From: an uncultured Bacteroides sp.
Lineage (GTDB): Bacteria; Bacteroidota; Bacteroidia; Bacteroidales; Bacteroidaceae
NCBI GenBank assembly: GCA_948847595.1
Contig: CAQOGY010000001.1
Coordinates: forward strand, 443,736 to 507,735
Length of the DNA stretch: 64,000 bases
Reading direction: 5' to 3'
In this document: piece after piece, positions 1 through 8,722 of the stretch
Layout of the letters: each line of letters begins with the position of its first letter
Numbering within the stretch: position 1 is the stretch's first letter
The notes under the pieces: generated by a model
Told to the model about the DNA's origin: nothing
The model's input: only the letters and a program-made list of their open reading frames with translations
Databases searched by the model: none
Position numbers and translations under genes: made by a program

Positions 1-157
1 TCTATTGATTTACTGGTAACGAAGGTACGTACATATTATATTAGCTGCAAAAGCGATAGACGGAATACGGAATTTTGCCGTTAAATGTTTTTTTTCTGTC
101 GATAGGTAGATTTTATTGGAAAAACACAACAAATCTTGCAACAATTCGGGGGATTTG

Positions 158-187
158 TTTGTTTTAATTATAAAAATTGTATATTTG
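158..187 (+). promoter_or_regulatory. Promoter of the cytochrome bd operon
   Basis: A -7 box TATATTTG (180-187) matches the Bacteroides consensus TAnnTTTG, and a TTTG at 158-161 sits 18 bases upstream as the -33 box. Transcription would begin near 194, just ahead of the small gene at 217. Bases 1-157 show no gene or other recognisable element. Confidence 0.7.
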
Positions 188-216
188 TACTTATTACAAA
201 ATTAGAACGTCATCAT

Positions 217-438
217 ATGAAGAATACACTGCTTTCTATTTGGAACTTCTATTTAGAGGGTTTCCGTAGTATGACACTCGGTCGTACGCTGTGGATTATT
301 ATCCTGCTGAAATTATTCGTTATGTTCTTCATCCTCAAATTATTCTTTTTTCCTGATTTCCTCGGCGACCATCCTACGGATGCCGACAAGGGAACCTATG
401 TGGGCAACGAACTGATACAACGTGCCATTCCGGAGTAA
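217..438 (+). CDS. DUF4492 small membrane protein upstream of cydA
   Basis: This 73-residue protein belongs to the DUF4492 family, recognised from its sequence and its place directly before cydA. It has one long hydrophobic segment at about residues 20-45 (rich in Ile, Leu, Phe) and a short polar tail. The ATG at 217 is preferred over an upstream in-frame ATG at 136 because the promoter -7 box lies at 180-187. It is 35 bases from cydA and surely co-transcribed. No function is established to my knowledge; the single-helix architecture and position suggest an accessory subunit of the bd oxidase comparable to CydX, which is inference. Confidence 0.85.
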   Translation: MKNTLLSIWNFYLEGFRSMTLGRTLWIIILLKLFVMFFILKLFFFPDFLGDHPTDADKGTYVGNELIQRAIPE

Positions 439-473
439 TCGACTGATTTTTAACTCTTAAACTACATAAGATT

Positions 474-2045
474 ATGATTGAAAGTATTGACACTTCGCTG
501 ATAGATTGGTCGAGAGCCCAATTTGCGATGACAGCAATGTACCACTGGATTTTTGTTCCCCTCACACTCGGATTGGCAGTGGTGATGGGCATCATGGAGA
601 CGCTGTATTATAAAACAGGCAAAGAATTCTGGAAGAAAACCGCGATGTTCTGGATGAAGCTATTCGGTATCAACTTCGCTATCGGGGTGGCAACCGGCTT
701 GATTCTTGAGTTTGAATTTGGCACGAACTGGAGTAATTATTCCTGGTTTGTAGGAGATATTTTCGGTGCGCCATTGGCTATCGAGGGTATTTTGGCATTC
801 TTTATGGAAGCTACGTTTATTGCCGTGATGTTCTTTGGTTGGGGGAAAGTAAGTAAGCGTTTCCATCTGGCTTCTACCTGGCTCACAGGATTGGGAGCAA
901 CGATTTCTGCCTGGTGGATTCTCGTTGCCAACGCATGGATGCAACATCCGGTGGGGATGGAATTCAATCCCGATACCGTTCGTAATGAGATGGTCGATTT
1001 CTGGGCAGTGGCAACTTCACCCGTTGCTGTCAATAAATTCTTTCATACCGTATTATCCGGTTGGGTGCTCGGCGCTATCTTTGTAGTCGGTATCAGTTGC
1101 TGGTACTTGCTGAAGAAACGCAATCGTGAGTTTGCGCTTGCCAGTATCAAGATTGGCGCTATCTTCGGATTAGTGGCATCCTTATTTTCCGCTTGGACAG
1201 GCGACGGTTCCGGTTATCAGATTGCGCAGACACAACCGATGAAGTTGGCTGCTGTGGAAGGTTTGTATGAAGGGGGAACGAATGTCGGACTGGTAGGAAT
1301 CGGCATGCTGAATCCTGAAAAGAAAACTTATAACGACGGAAAAGACCCGTTCCTTTTCCGCATTGAAATACCGAGCATGCTTTCTTTCCTTGCCGAACGT
1401 GATGTGGATGGTTACGTTCCGGGTATCGCGAATATCATCGAAGGCGGTTATCAGATGAAAGATGGTACAAAAGCCCTTTCGGCTGCCGAGAAAATAGAAC
1501 GGGGAAAAACGGCTATCGGTGCCTTAGCAGCCTATCGTGCCGCCAAGAGCGCAGGAAATGAAGAAGATGCGCAAGTGGCTTACAAAGTATTACAGGAGAA
1601 TATTCCTTATTTCGGTTACGGATATATTAAAGATGTGAACCAATTGGTTCCGAATGTTCCCCTGAACTTCTACGCATTCCGCGTAATGGTGATTCTGGGT
1701 GGATATTTTATCTTGTTCTTTATCGTTGTCCTTTTCTTTGTCTATAAGAAGGATTTGAGCAAAATGAGATGGATGCATTGGATTGCTTTATTGACTATTC
1801 CTTTGGGATACATTGCCGGACAAGCCGGATGGGTGGTTGCCGAATGCGGCCGTCAGCCGTGGGCTATCCGTGATATGCTGCCTACGTCGGCCGCTATCTC
1901 CAAACTGGATGTAAGCTCCGTGCAGATTACTTTCTTTATCTTCCTGCTCTTGTTTACGGTAATGTTGATTGCAGGTGCCGGAATCATGGTAAAGGCCATC
2001 AGGAAAGGCCCGGATACGGGAGATAATGCTAATACTAACCATTAA
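474..2045 (+). CDS. cydA: Cytochrome bd quinol oxidase subunit I
   Basis: CydA is the haem-bearing subunit that oxidises quinol and reduces O2 to water in the inner membrane. The 523-residue length matches the family. Visible landmarks are the N-terminal haem ligand region with His24 in YHWIFVPLT, a second conserved His near residue 191 in FFHTVLSG, a periplasmic quinol-binding loop region at about residues 250-390, and the invariant GRQPW motif at residues 459-463. About nine hydrophobic helices are present. It is followed by cydB after 11 bases. In Bacteroides this enzyme scavenges nanomolar oxygen. The identification is firm; the Q-loop subtype was not resolved. Confidence 0.98.
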   Translation: MIESIDTSLIDWSRAQFAMTAMYHWIFVPLTLGLAVVMGIMETLYYKTGKEFWKKTAMFWMKLFGINFAIGVATGLILEFEFGTNWSNYSWFVGDIFGAPLAIEGILAFFMEATFIAVMFFGWGKVSKRFHLASTWLTGLGATISAWWILVANAWMQHPVGMEFNPDTVRNEMVDFWAVATSPVAVNKFFHTVLSGWVLGAIFVVGISCWYLLKKRNREFALASIKIGAIFGLVASLFSAWTGDGSGYQIAQTQPMKLAAVEGLYEGGTNVGLVGIGMLNPEKKTYNDGKDPFLFRIEIPSMLSFLAERDVDGYVPGIANIIEGGYQMKDGTKALSAAEKIERGKTAIGALAAYRAAKSAGNEEDAQVAYKVLQENIPYFGYGYIKDVNQLVPNVPLNFYAFRVMVILGGYFILFFIVVLFFVYKKDLSKMRWMHWIALLTIPLGYIAGQAGWVVAECGRQPWAIRDMLPTSAAISKLDVSSVQITFFIFLLLFTVMLIAGAGIMVKAIRKGPDTGDNANTNH

Positions 2046-2056
2046 TCGTAAAGACT

Positions 2057-3199
2057 ATGTATATATTTCTACAACAATATTGGTGGCTTGTCGTTTCCTT
2101 GCTGGGAGCTATCCTTGTGTTTTTATTGTTTGTGCAGGGCGGTAATTCATTGTTGTTCTGTCTCGGTAAGACGGAAGAACATCGTAAAATGATGGTGAAC
2201 TCTACCGGACGTAAGTGGGAGTTTACGTTTACTACGTTAGTTACTTTCGGTGGCGCTTTCTTTGCTTCCTTTCCGTTATTTTATAGTACCAGTTTCGGTG
2301 GCGCTTATTGGCTTTGGATGATAATTCTTTTCAGTTTTGTGTTGCAGGCTGTCAGCTATGAGTTTCAGAGTAAAGCGGGAAATCTGTTGGGTAAGAAGAC
2401 GTATCAGACTTTCCTCGTGATAAATGGAGTAGTAGGCCCGTTGTTGCTTGGCGGAGCGGTAGCTACTTTCTTCACGGGTTCTGATTTCTATATCAATAAG
2501 GCAAATATGACGGATACTATTATGCCGGTTATCAGCCATTGGGGAAATGGATGGCACGGACTGGATGCGTTGACTAATATCTGGAATGTGATTTTAGGAC
2601 TGGCTGTATTCTTCCTTGCCCGCGTCCTGGGTGCGCTTTATTTTATCAATAATATAGCGGATAAGGAACTGACAGACAAGTGCCGTCGAGCTGTGCGGAA
2701 CAATACAGTCTTATTTCTGGTATTCTTCTTGTCATTTGTCATCCGTACGTTAGTTTCCGACGGCTTTGCTGTGAATCCGGATACGCAGGAGATTTATATG
2801 CAGCCATTCAAGTATTTCACTAACTTTATCGAAATGCCGATAATTCTTGTATTATTCCTGATAGGAGTTGTTTTGGTTCTCTTTGGCATCGGAAAGACTT
2901 TACTCAAAAAGACGTTCGATAAAGGAATTTGGTTTACGGGAATTGGTACGGTGCTGACCGTATTGTCTTTACTGTTGGTGGCAGGATATAATAACACCGC
3001 TTATTATCCATCCTATACAGACTTGCAAAGCTCATTGACGTTAGCCAATAGCTGTTCCAGTGAGTTTACTTTGAAGACAATGGCTTATGTTTCCATTCTC
3101 GTCCCGTTTGTGATAGCTTATATATTCTACGCTTGGCGTAGCATTGACCGTCACAAGATTACGGAGAAAGAGATGGACGAAGGCGGACATTCGTACTAA
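2057..3199 (+). CDS. cydB: Cytochrome bd quinol oxidase subunit II
   Basis: CydB is the second core integral membrane subunit of cytochrome bd oxidase and pairs with CydA. The 380-residue protein shows the typical N-terminal block (VQGGNSLLFCLG after the first helix), multiple hydrophobic helices throughout, and the GDGFAVNP-like periplasmic stretch seen here as SDGFAVNPDT at about residues 233-242. It ends with a short basic/acidic cytoplasmic tail. It is the last gene of the operon; a strong hairpin with a T-run follows at 3325. Confidence 0.97.
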   Translation: MYIFLQQYWWLVVSLLGAILVFLLFVQGGNSLLFCLGKTEEHRKMMVNSTGRKWEFTFTTLVTFGGAFFASFPLFYSTSFGGAYWLWMIILFSFVLQAVSYEFQSKAGNLLGKKTYQTFLVINGVVGPLLLGGAVATFFTGSDFYINKANMTDTIMPVISHWGNGWHGLDALTNIWNVILGLAVFFLARVLGALYFINNIADKELTDKCRRAVRNNTVLFLVFFLSFVIRTLVSDGFAVNPDTQEIYMQPFKYFTNFIEMPIILVLFLIGVVLVLFGIGKTLLKKTFDKGIWFTGIGTVLTVLSLLLVAGYNNTAYYPSYTDLQSSLTLANSCSSEFTLKTMAYVSILVPFVIAYIFYAWRSIDRHKITEKEMDEGGHSY

Positions 3200-3273
3200 A
3201 GGAATCCCGGAGACGGAGAATCGGGAATAATAAAAATAATCTGGAATAATAAAATAGATGGAGGGGAAGTGCC

Positions 3274-3324
3274 CAAACTCTCCTTTTAACGAAGAGGACA
3301 TGTCAAAACTCTCCTTTTAACGAA
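3274..3324 (+). repeat. Two direct repeats downstream of cydB
   Basis: The 20-base sequence CAAACTCTCCTTTTAACGAA (3274-3293) is repeated at 3304-3324 with one extra A, so the repeats are 30 bases apart. They lie in the 3' untranslated region between cydB and the terminator. Nothing known to me explains them; they could be a remnant duplication or part of a small 3' RNA. Confidence 0.7.
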
Positions 3325-3367
3325 ATCATCCCCGCTACAACTATCTGTGGCGAGGATGATTTTTTAT
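3325..3367 (+). terminator. Terminator of the cyd operon
   Basis: ATCATCCCCGC (3325-3335) pairs with GCGAGGATGAT (3350-3360) around a 14-base loop, with one unpaired base, and is followed directly by a T-run. Confidence 0.85.
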
Positions 3368-3419
3368 TTATAAGGGTTTTGACACACCCTCTTCTTATTT
3401 ATTGCTAGTCCGTACCTTC

Positions 3420-4376
3420 TTATTTGTTTACTACATTTTCCGGCTTTCCGGCAGCATATGCCTGTAAGTTGCCGATTGCAATATTCATCAGGCGTTCACG
3501 GGCTTCCAGTGTTGCCCATGCGATATGCGGAGTGATATAGCAATTCTTTGCTGTCAGCAATGGATTGTCCGCACAAGGAGGTTCAGTAGAAAGAACATCC
3601 ACTCCGGCTGCATAAATCTTACCGCTGTTCAATGCATCCGCCAAATCCTGTTCGTTGATTAGCGGGCCACGACCGGTATTGATTAAGATAGCAGTCGGCT
3701 TCATCATAGCAAGGCGACGGGCATTCACCATTTCGCGTGTCTCGGGAGTAAGCGGGCAATGCAAGCTGATAATATCACATTCACTGAACAGTTGGTCTAA
3801 ATCCATCTTTTTGATTTCCGGTGGCAACTGGAAGTGTGACTTTGAAGTCAATGCATATACCTGCATTCCAAAACCGATGGCGACACGTGCAGTCGTATAT
3901 CCGGTATTTCCCAGTCCGACCAGTCCGATTTTCTTTTCTCTGAGTTCCATCAGCGGAGTATCCCAAAAGCAGAAGTCCTTGCTGTTTGTCCAACGGCCTT
4001 TGTGTACTTCTTCAGAATGGTGTTGTACTTGTTGAGTGATATTCAGAATATGCGCAAATACCATCTGTGCAACAGAGGCGGTGCTGTATGAAGGAATATT
4101 AGTAACGATGATTCCCCGTTCTTTAGCGGCAGCAGTGTCGACTACATTGTATCCGGTAGCTAATACGCCGATATATTTCAGTTCGGGCAGTGCAGCCATG
4201 TGGTCTGCGTTGATGATTACTTTATTAGTCAGAAGCACTTCTGCTCCGGCTGCACGTTCTAATACTTCTTCGGGAGCGGTACGATCGTAAATCGTGCATT
4301 CTCCGAGAGCTTTTATACCTTCCCAGGACAAATCACCGGGATTGGCGGCAAAACCGTCTAAAACTACAATCTTCAT
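3420..4376 (-). CDS. D-2-hydroxyacid dehydrogenase
   Basis: This is a 318-residue NAD(P)-dependent D-isomer-specific 2-hydroxyacid dehydrogenase, most like the hydroxypyruvate/glycerate dehydrogenase branch. The nucleotide-binding motif GLGNTG lies at about residues 153-158, and the catalytic triad is visible as Arg236 (NTGRGP), Glu265 (STEPP) and His284 (TPHIAW). The residue position after beta-2 that usually carries an acid for NAD reads Thr-Ser-Lys, so NADP use is possible. Substrate cannot be decided from sequence. It is a single-gene unit separated from rarA by a large hairpin. Confidence 0.92.
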   Translation of the reverse strand: MKIVVLDGFAANPGDLSWEGIKALGECTIYDRTAPEEVLERAAGAEVLLTNKVIINADHMAALPELKYIGVLATGYNVVDTAAAKERGIIVTNIPSYSTASVAQMVFAHILNITQQVQHHSEEVHKGRWTNSKDFCFWDTPLMELREKKIGLVGLGNTGYTTARVAIGFGMQVYALTSKSHFQLPPEIKKMDLDQLFSECDIISLHCPLTPETREMVNARRLAMMKPTAILINTGRGPLINEQDLADALNSGKIYAAGVDVLSTEPPCADNPLLTAKNCYITPHIAWATLEARERLMNIAIGNLQAYAAGKPENVVNK

Positions 4377-4399
4377 TTCAATTTTTATATTAATAATAT

Positions 4400-4421
4400 G
4401 TTATACGTCTGTTATACGTCT
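4400..4421. repeat. Tandem 11-base repeat upstream of the 2-hydroxyacid dehydrogenase
   Basis: GTTATACGTCT occurs twice head to tail (4400-4410 and 4411-4421), 24 bases upstream of the dehydrogenase start. The position fits a regulator binding site or a duplicated leader element, but no regulator is identified. Confidence 0.6.
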
Positions 4422-4440
4422 TTCTTTAACAGGATATTGA

Positions 4441-4534
4441 TTTTTCAGGCACGGATTACACGGATAACGTTGCTGCTTTTTGCAAAATCATATTTTAAGA
4501 AACCGTGAAATCCGTGTAATCCGTGCCTGAAAAA
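4441..4534. repeat. Large perfect hairpin, TTCAGGCACGG family, copy 1
   Basis: A 25-base perfect inverted repeat (arms 4441-4465 and 4510-4534, outer part TTTTTCAGGCACGGATTA) encloses a 44-base spacer. The right arm ends two bases from the rarA stop codon, so the structure can act as the rarA terminator. A diverged relative with the same outer arm sits at 46820-46897, so this is a dispersed hairpin family and not only a terminator. Confidence 0.85.
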
Positions 4535-4536
4535 CA

Positions 4537-5808
4537 TCATTTCTTGAACTTGTCTCCCCACAACTGTATCATCCGTTCGGCATGTTTCTGTTCCGCAGCA
4601 TTATTTTGCGGTTGCCATATCCGTTTATCTTTCAATTCATCCGGCAGGAATTGTTGCTTTACAAAGTTACCCTCATAACTATGTGCATACTTATATTCCT
4701 GTCCGTATCCTAATTGTTTCATCAACTTTGTAGGCGCGTTGCGCAGATGCAACGGAACAGGCAGATTTCCGGTAGAACGAACCAACTCCAGCGCATCATT
4801 AATCGCGCTATATGCCGAATTACTTTTAGGACTCGTTGCCAGATAAATCGTAGCTTCCGCTAAAGGAATACGTCCTTCCGGCCAACCGATTTTCATCAAC
4901 GTATCAAAGCAGGCATTGGCAATAAGTAACGCATTCGGATTGGCCAGCCCGATATCTTCCGAAGCCGAAATGACAAGTCTGCGGGCAATGAAAGCAGGGT
5001 CTTCGCCGCCTTCCACCATGCGGGCAAGCCAGTAAATAGCTCCGTCAGGATCACTTCCGCGAATCGACTTGATAAAAGCAGAGATAATATCATAATGCAT
5101 TTCCCCGTCCTTATCATACGCCAACGGATTCTGCTGCAACCGTTCAGTCACCATCTCATCGGTGATAACCACCGTTTCTTCGGTTTCCGACTGAACGACA
5201 AGTTCCAGTATATTAAGTAATTTGCGGGCATCCCCACCGGAGAAGCGCAACATGGCTGTTGTTTCTTTCAATTCGATTTTGCGTTCCTTCAGTACGATAT
5301 CCGTAGCGATGGCACGTTGCAGAAGTTCCAATAAATCTTCCTTCTCCAACGACTTGAGCACATAAAGCTGACAACGGGACAGGAGAGGGCGGATAACCTC
5401 GAACGACGGATTCTCCGTTGTCGCGCCAATCAGCGTGACAGTTCCGTTCTCTACCGCTCCCAACAAAGAATCCTGCTGTGACTTGCTGAACCGATGAATT
5501 TCATCAATAAACAGAATAGGGCTGGACTGTGAAAAGAAACGATTGCTCTTGGCACGGTCTATCACTTCGCGCACATCCTTCACACCGGAAGTTACGGCGC
5601 TCAATGTATAAAACGGAGTCTCCAGTTTATTGGCAATGATTTGTGCCAACGTTGTTTTACCCACTCCAGGAGGGCCCCAAAGGATAAAAGAAGAAATGCG
5701 TCCTGCATCAATCATCTTGCGCAAGACAGCACCCGGCCCGACTAAATGTTTCTGGCCAATATAATCGTCTAAAGTCTTCGGCCGTAGCCGCTCTGCTAAA
5801 GGTTGCAT
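4537..5808 (-). CDS. rarA: Replication-associated recombination AAA+ ATPase
   Basis: RarA (MgsA, Mgs1/WRNIP1 family) is a clamp-loader-like AAA+ ATPase acting at stalled replication forks. The 423-residue protein has Walker A GPPGVGKT at residues 45-52, Walker B with FIDEIHRF at about 100-107, sensor 1 in GATTENPSF, and the C-terminal tetramerisation domain typical of the family (about residues 240-420, with GGEDPAFIARRL and SEDIGLANP). It starts five bases after the stop of the DUF5686 gene and is therefore its operon partner. Confidence 0.96.
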   Translation of the reverse strand: MQPLAERLRPKTLDDYIGQKHLVGPGAVLRKMIDAGRISSFILWGPPGVGKTTLAQIIANKLETPFYTLSAVTSGVKDVREVIDRAKSNRFFSQSSPILFIDEIHRFSKSQQDSLLGAVENGTVTLIGATTENPSFEVIRPLLSRCQLYVLKSLEKEDLLELLQRAIATDIVLKERKIELKETTAMLRFSGGDARKLLNILELVVQSETEETVVITDEMVTERLQQNPLAYDKDGEMHYDIISAFIKSIRGSDPDGAIYWLARMVEGGEDPAFIARRLVISASEDIGLANPNALLIANACFDTLMKIGWPEGRIPLAEATIYLATSPKSNSAYSAINDALELVRSTGNLPVPLHLRNAPTKLMKQLGYGQEYKYAHSYEGNFVKQQFLPDELKDKRIWQPQNNAAEQKHAERMIQLWGDKFKK

Positions 5809-5813
5809 AATTC

Positions 5814-8390
5814 TTAAAATACCATTAATACCATGAAACGAATACCGTTCTTGTTGATACCCGGATTGTCACGGTAGGTGAAACGATGTACATATTCAAC
5901 GTGCAGCAACTTGAAAATGTTGTAGATACCGACACTTGCTTCGACATACGGCACTTTCGGATCCATCACGAAACTGGTAAATTTACCGTCGCGTGTCGGG
6001 AAACGGAACAAATCGGGATTGCTGCTCTTGAACGGATTGTTCTTATCTGTCAACGTCCCCCACAATGCACGGACACGGAACATCTCTCTCCACTTCAAGT
6101 TCTTGATAAGCGGAATACGGTTGAATAGTTTCCCATTCATGTCATAAGACAAGGACACGGAAGCGAAACGGTCGTTCAGGAATTCCATGTTATTGATAAG
6201 GTTGAACGTCTCGCGCTGCGTGATGTACGATAAGTTGGCTTCCGGCAGAATCAACAGCGGGAAAGGAACTGTATTCCATTCCGCCCCTGCTTTCAGGCTA
6301 CAATCTATCTTACCCCAGGAAGCGGGAAGCCAGAAGCGTTTCCACACACTTGCTTCTGTGCGGTTGAAATTGTATTCTCCGCCCAATACACCTTTGAATC
6401 CCATTGCATGAGTAAGTGTAAAGATAGGGGCATCCAGCGATACCGGCACACGGCGTTGCTTGGAGTTGACGAAAGATTCGCCCGGCGCATAACGCAGCGT
6501 CAGGCTCGCTTCGGTAGTCGTAACGTCATGTACACGGGTTTGCGCAGCGTCGTTACGCAGATATTCCAATTTTCCGGTAGGTTCGTCGTTACGGTGGCGG
6601 AGCATTGCTTTCACTCCGAATCCCGTAAGCGTTTCGAGTTCGTAGTTGACGGTCGCGTCACGCATATAAGACATTTGGTCTACCGTCGTCGTTTTCAGTG
6701 ACAGGAAGATATTGTCCTTATCCGTAAACAGGAACTTATCCATCGGTGACATTACATCATAACTATACGTTGCCGAAATATAATGTTTCGGGAACTCCCA
6801 AACCACATAATCACGTTTATTGAACGAATAAGTCAGCGTACCGCTGTATTTCCATCGCTCGTCTTTCAGACCGTAGGCGCCGTAGCCACTCAAGAACCAG
6901 TGTTTGTCGAAATGAGCCGTAGTCATACCGCTCAACCGGAAACGGGTTCCGTCGATGTAGTTGCTTGAAATCATGGTGTTGATAGGGCCGATGTCCACTT
7001 TGCTCGGATGTCCTTTGCTTCCTGTCTCCACAAAGTTCTCAATCAGGGCTTTCGCTCCGAAGATGATATATTTGAATCCCGGAATCTGTTCGAGACGGTT
7101 GACGAATACGTCCATTGTACTTTCTTTCTTCGTCAGCGGCACCTGTCGGACACTCGCCCAGTATTCATCACTTTTCGAAAGCATATCCGCTTCCTTTATT
7201 ACGCTTCCTTTCAAACGGAAAAGCCGTTGCTCGATAGGGTCGAATTTATAATCGCTGTATTTCGTGGTTCTCTCCACCTGCAATCCACCTGCTGTTTTGT
7301 TGGAACTCCAGGAAAGGTCTACGGTCATATTATCGTCGGACAATACCCAGTTGCCGTTGGGAAGCTGTTCGTACTGCTGCACGATATCCATGCGGTTGAC
7401 GAAGTTTACTCCGGTTTTCTTAGGCAGGTTCATCGTACATTTCTGGACGGCATATGTAGAATCGTTCAGTACATACAAATGTCCGGTGAATCCGAAGTCC
7501 TGCGAATTCTGTGGAACGAAAGTCAGATGTACGCATTCGCGCTTGTCCACCATCAATGTGTCCATCAGATAATATTTATAGAAAGAAATGGCATTGTTGC
7601 CGATAGGGCTTACGAAACGCTGTTGGAGCAGGCGGATGTCGTCATCATAAATATTAATGTCGGCAAAGACGTCTTTCAGAACAGTGCCGAGCATATCTCC
7701 CGTTGAGAAGAATTCTTCGATACCGTTGGAATTCTTTCCTTTGATGATGGTTTTCTTATTTTCGGGATTTTTACGATAGATGGTTTGTGAAGCCGTCTCC
7801 TGTACGGAAATGGGGAGAATCAACTTGTTCGTAGTTTCTGATACTTCCACCTGGTCTCTGAGGAAGGAATATTTCTTGTAGATACCTTTTTCGAGTTTTT
7901 CCGGGGTGAGGTCGTTAATAGACATTTTCATCTTCTCGTACTTGTCGTACTGATAGTAGTCGTTCACTTCGAGGACTTGAGCCTTCTTGTGCTCGATAAC
8001 CTTTTTCATGAATTCGACTGCCGGATTGTTCTTGCGGGAGTATTTTTCTTTTTGTGGTTTTACAACGACTTCATTCAGGATTACATTGTCCGGAGCTAAC
8101 TGGACATTGACTGTTTGGTTGCCATAACTGACTTTCACAGTTTTGCTGACATAACCAATGGCGGAGAAAACAAGTGTTCCCCCATTTCTGCGTGCTTCAA
8201 GACTATATTCCCCGTCAATATTGGTGATAGTACCCATATCTCTTTTTTCCTGATAGTAAACAGAGATATACATTAACGGTTCATGTGTCACTGAATCAGT
8301 AACTACCCCCTTTATTTGCTGTGCAAACGCATTTGAAGCTGCCAATACAAGTAAGAGCAGTATAAGTATTTTGTTATATCGTTGTCTCAT
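5814..8390 (-). CDS. DUF5686 outer-membrane protein with carboxypeptidase-like regulatory domain
   Basis: This 858-residue protein begins with a signal peptide (residues 1-24, ending SNAFAQ) followed by a CarboxypepD_reg-like beta-sandwich (about 25-110, GVVTDSVTHEPL) and then the long DUF5686 region with alternating beta-strand pattern, likely an outer-membrane barrel. The start at 8390 is chosen since the signal peptide begins there and the -7 box lies at 8409-8416; an upstream in-frame ATG at 8522 would precede the promoter. Its function is unknown. It shares a transcript with rarA. Confidence 0.88.
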   Translation of the reverse strand: MRQRYNKILILLLLVLAASNAFAQQIKGVVTDSVTHEPLMYISVYYQEKRDMGTITNIDGEYSLEARRNGGTLVFSAIGYVSKTVKVSYGNQTVNVQLAPDNVILNEVVVKPQKEKYSRKNNPAVEFMKKVIEHKKAQVLEVNDYYQYDKYEKMKMSINDLTPEKLEKGIYKKYSFLRDQVEVSETTNKLILPISVQETASQTIYRKNPENKKTIIKGKNSNGIEEFFSTGDMLGTVLKDVFADINIYDDDIRLLQQRFVSPIGNNAISFYKYYLMDTLMVDKRECVHLTFVPQNSQDFGFTGHLYVLNDSTYAVQKCTMNLPKKTGVNFVNRMDIVQQYEQLPNGNWVLSDDNMTVDLSWSSNKTAGGLQVERTTKYSDYKFDPIEQRLFRLKGSVIKEADMLSKSDEYWASVRQVPLTKKESTMDVFVNRLEQIPGFKYIIFGAKALIENFVETGSKGHPSKVDIGPINTMISSNYIDGTRFRLSGMTTAHFDKHWFLSGYGAYGLKDERWKYSGTLTYSFNKRDYVVWEFPKHYISATYSYDVMSPMDKFLFTDKDNIFLSLKTTTVDQMSYMRDATVNYELETLTGFGVKAMLRHRNDEPTGKLEYLRNDAAQTRVHDVTTTEASLTLRYAPGESFVNSKQRRVPVSLDAPIFTLTHAMGFKGVLGGEYNFNRTEASVWKRFWLPASWGKIDCSLKAGAEWNTVPFPLLILPEANLSYITQRETFNLINNMEFLNDRFASVSLSYDMNGKLFNRIPLIKNLKWREMFRVRALWGTLTDKNNPFKSSNPDLFRFPTRDGKFTSFVMDPKVPYVEASVGIYNIFKLLHVEYVHRFTYRDNPGINKNGIRFMVLMVF

Positions 8391-8408
8391 AACGTTCGTA
8401 GTAGGGTG

Positions 8409-8439
8409 CAAAGTTAACAAATAACTCTCATGATGAGAG
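8409..8439 (-). promoter_or_regulatory. Promoter of DUF5686-rarA with overlapping palindrome
   Basis: CAAAGTTA on the plus strand (8409-8416) reads TAACTTTG on the minus strand, a -7 box 19 bases before the start codon. A perfect 15-base palindrome CTCTCATGATGAGAG (8425-8439) lies where the -33 contact region would be, suggesting an operator. Confidence 0.6.
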
Positions 8440-8549
8440 AATATATAACTTTTTTTACCCATCGTTTTTGGTTGTTTACAAGCATATATCACCCGATGTT
8501 CAAATAAGTCAGCCTCGGGCATATATATTTAACAACTAGTTTCAGATTT

Positions 8550-8680
8550 AGTTTCATCCGTTGAAACTATTTGTTCCATTACTTGGAACTATTGTTTCCA
8601 TTACTTGAAACCGGAGTTTCATCGGCAAGAAACTAAAGTTTCAACGGTGAGAAACTAGAGTTTCAAAGCGTATTGAAACT
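8550..8680. repeat. Array of six small hairpins (GTTTC/GAAAC arms)
   Basis: Six consecutive short inverted repeats share arms of the type AGTTTC...GAAACT: 8550-8568, 8573-8589 (GTTCC/GGAAC variant), 8594-8611, 8615-8634, 8637-8656 and 8659-8680. They are 17-22 bases long, spaced by 2-5 bases, with varying loops. An extra half site TAGTTTCA is at 8538-8545. The array occupies most of the 332-base gap between the WecB-like gene and the DUF5686 promoter. It is not a CRISPR array, since there are no spacers. No gene is seen in this gap. Confidence 0.85.
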
Positions 8681-8712
8681 ACTTGCCCTACGCTTGACAG
8701 AATAGGGCAAGT
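8681..8712 (-). terminator. Hairpin after the WecB-like gene
   Basis: A perfect 10-base stem, ACTTGCCCTA (8681-8690) with TAGGGCAAGT (8703-8712), lies ten bases beyond the stop codon of the WecB-like gene. There is no T-run on the minus strand, so the terminator role is likely but not certain. Confidence 0.6.
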
Positions 8713-8722
8713 AAGGTTGTTG

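Noticed and set aside
8550..8680. CRISPR-like array
   Set aside because: The units are hairpins separated by 2-5 bases, arms vary and there are no spacers or cas genes.
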